A stretch of 15,725 bases of DNA from an uncultured Clostridia bacterium. GTDB lineage: Bacteria > Bacillota > Clostridia > Oscillospirales > Acutalibacteraceae. Under the pieces are notes generated by a model that worked only from the letters and a program-made list of their open reading frames with translations, was not told the DNA's origin and searched no databases. The translations under genes were made by a program, and so were the position numbers. Shown one piece after another: positions 14,388 through 15,725 of this stretch. The stretch spans positions 1 to 15,725 of the forward strand of contig CALCBQ010000194.1 of NCBI GenBank assembly GCA_937897215.1. The letters run 5' to 3'. How positions within the stretch are numbered: position 1 is the stretch's first letter; every line of letters starts with the position of its first letter.

Positions 14388-14451
14388 ACCCATTTTGCGA
14401 TATGGGTGAAAATTTCACCCCTTGGGGGTGGGGCACACAAAATCTCTGTGC
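14388..14451. repeat. Cluster of overlapping palindromes
   Basis: In 64 bp: ACCCAT/ATGGGT (14388-14393 with 14402-14407); GGGTGAAA/TTTCACCC with a one-base centre (14404-14420); CACCCC/GGGGTG (14416-14421 with 14425-14430); and GCACA/TGTGC (14433-14437 with 14447-14451). The first three share arms, so they are mutually exclusive. No coding explanation is seen. It may be a protein-binding or element-end structure. Confidence 0.5.
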
Positions 14452-14518
14452 AAAAACAGGTACGGACAGCGGCGCAGGGTCTTGTGTTAATTTTCGCAAA
14501 AGTTTGAGTATATGATTA

Positions 14519-14551
14519 AAAGCCTTGAGAGTATTGAATTCTCAAGGCTTT
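14519..14551 (-). terminator. Terminator of the glycosidase gene, probably bidirectional
   Basis: AAAGCCTTGAGA (14519-14530) pairs perfectly with TCTCAAGGCTTT (14540-14551) around a 9-nt loop. On the minus strand it lies 44 bp after the stop and is followed by a short T run (TTTTAATC). On the plus strand GGTTTTGTT follows, so it may also stop transcription from the left. Confidence 0.8.
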
Positions 14552-14595
14552 GGTTTTGTTATTGAGTTTATTTTTTTGTGAAAATTCCTTATTGA

Positions 14596-15725
14596 TTACT
14601 TTTCTGCAATTTCTACATTACCAATTTCGCCATTTACATATTCGCCGTTTTTGTAGTAAACTTCTGAATTGATATTTATAACTGCATCAGCAGGCACATA
14701 TAAAACAGCGTTCATATCTTGTGGTAAAGTAAGGTTGATATTGTATTCTCCGTTTACCTTTTCATAATCGAGAGTAATTAGACCTTTTACACTTGGAACA
14801 GTACAATTTAAGCTATCGGACAAAGTGTATTGAGGGTCAATTTTAACCTTTTCGTAGCCTGCCTCAATTGGAGTAATACCTGCAAAATGCTTACTCATTA
14901 TAACAAGAGGTCCACCACTCCAAGCGTGATTTTTAGTGCCACGCCAAGCATCCCAAAATTCCCAGAGTGTTGAGCAATCCTTGCCTACCATACTTTCATA
15001 TCTGTCTTTTATTCTGTCTTTGGCAAGTTCATATTCTCCCATTTTACAAAGGGCTTCAAGAACATAATATTCCATATATGGACTTGAATTTTGAGTGGTT
15101 GTAAGTACATTTTTGATAGTATTATACTGCTCTTTATCTGCAAGTCCTGACAAAACCGCAAGTGCATTTGCTCTGTCATCAGGATTTTTCGCGTCTTCAC
15201 TTTTGAAGCCATCTTCTGTCCAAAGTGATTTATAACCTTTTGCGATAGTTTCTTTTCTTTCAGTAATAAATGAGATGTCCTCATTTTTGCCTAAAATATT
15301 TGCCATTTCCTCTACGGTAGAAAGCGCATAATAAACCCAAGCGTTTTCAATGGCTGTCATATCTGCCTTATCGCCCCAGTCAGGCCAATCCCATGAGCCC
15401 TCACGATGAACAACAAGATTATTTTCTCCCATTTCCCAAAGTTTAAGGTAGTCAATAGAAGCGTTATAAACCTTTTCAATAAAAGCCTTGTCGCCGGTGT
15501 ATTCATAGTAGGTCATAAAGCCCACAATTCCTGCAAGTTGTTGAACGGGAAGTTCAAAATAGTCGCCACTTATAGGTACAACAGTTTGAAGAACTTTTGT
15601 GTCGTCAACGTGGGAAAGCATGGCATCTACGCCTTTTTGATAGAGCAAATAGGAGTTGCCGTCCATTGAATACATTGTCATAATCATTTCGCTTGTAACA
15701 TCGCCCCACCATTGTGCTCTTTCTC
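14596..15725 (-). CDS. Alpha-L-rhamnosidase-like glycoside hydrolase (GH78 type), C-terminal part
   Basis: 375 codons are visible; the gene enters from beyond the right edge, reading ERAQWWGDVTSE before the first internal Met, so the N-terminal part is missing. The repeated helical segments with aromatic-rich turns (SWDWPDWGDKAD, NAWVYYALSTVEEMA, YMEYYVLEALCKMGEYELA) form the (alpha/alpha)6 barrel of the rhamnosidase family. TLWEFWDAWRGTKNHAWSGGP and IMSKHFAGITPIEAGY are the family's conserved C-terminal barrel motif. The last about 95 residues (VKIDPQYTLSDSLNCTVPS onwards) are the short beta-sandwich that follows. Such enzymes remove rhamnose from plant polysaccharides and glycosides, fitting a gut or rumen organism. 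A related GH family cannot be excluded without the catalytic acid region. It appears to be chromosomal background to the right of the mobile block. Confidence 0.8.
   Translation of the reverse strand, partial: ERAQWWGDVTSEMIMTMYSMDGNSYLLYQKGVDAMLSHVDDTKVLQTVVPISGDYFELPVQQLAGIVGFMTYYEYTGDKAFIEKVYNASIDYLKLWEMGENNLVVHREGSWDWPDWGDKADMTAIENAWVYYALSTVEEMANILGKNEDISFITERKETIAKGYKSLWTEDGFKSEDAKNPDDRANALAVLSGLADKEQYNTIKNVLTTTQNSSPYMEYYVLEALCKMGEYELAKDRIKDRYESMVGKDCSTLWEFWDAWRGTKNHAWSGGPLVIMSKHFAGITPIEAGYEKVKIDPQYTLSDSLNCTVPSVKGLITLDYEKVNGEYNINLTLPQDMNAVLYVPADAVININSEVYYKNGEYVNGEIGNVEIAEK

Noticed and set aside
14112..14393. Minus-strand open frame of 93 codons
   Set aside because: No ribosome binding site, unusual composition, and it overlaps the promoter, rod-like RNA and repeats, which explain the sequence better.

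Overview
The window looks like an accessory (defence plus mobile-element) region of a low-GC Gram-positive bacterium, most likely a gut or rumen Clostridia member. The evidence is strong AGGAGG-type ribosome binding sites, AT-rich intergenic DNA with sigma-A promoters, an IS21 element, and a partial rhamnosidase-like glycosidase typical of plant-glycan degraders. The species cannot be named from this sequence.

Layout. Two minus-strand genes open the window: a small DUF6809-like protein (99-386) and a SWIM zinc-finger protein (454-1272). A terminator-like hairpin between them also buries the ribosome binding site of the small gene. From 1637 runs a compact type I restriction-modification operon, hsdR-hsdM-hsdS (1637-7087). 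It is followed by a spare promoterless target-recognition cassette (7091-7657), a tyrosine recombinase on the opposite strand (7699-8508), and an inverted silent hsdS lacking the first 60-odd codons (8549-9952). Next comes a type IV toxin-antitoxin pair, abiEi-abiEii (10159-11773), with its own consensus promoter and a palindrome over the -35. An IS21-type element follows (istA broken by a frameshift, istB intact; 11950-14066), then a 500-bp non-coding stretch holding a probable small structured RNA (14180-14246) and a cluster of repeats and hairpins. The 3' part of a minus-strand GH78-type glycosidase (14596-15725) leaves the window.

How the genes work together. The hsd locus has the architecture of an inverting, phase-variable type I system, the same layout known for the pneumococcal SpnIII/ivr locus. 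There are two alternative first target-recognition domains (TRD1a, TRD1b) and three alternative second ones (TRD2a, TRD2b, TRD2c). They are separated by short repeats in both orientations, with a dedicated recombinase inside the invertible segment, so reassortment could give six HsdS proteins and six DNA specificities. The repeats share a Xer/dif-like core: a left arm ending GATAA, a 6-bp centre, and a right arm beginning TTATGAG. Sites A (before TRD1) and B (before TRD2) differ exactly in the 6-bp centre, which would keep TRD1 and TRD2 exchanges apart. A further site of the same form lies in non-coding DNA just upstream of hsdR (1589-1616), a 28-bp dif-like sequence that is the most unexpected part of the system. 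The recombinase gene flips with the segment, so its orientation relative to the hsd operon changes at each inversion.

All statements come from reading the sequence by eye. Family assignments rest on motif recognition, not on searches.
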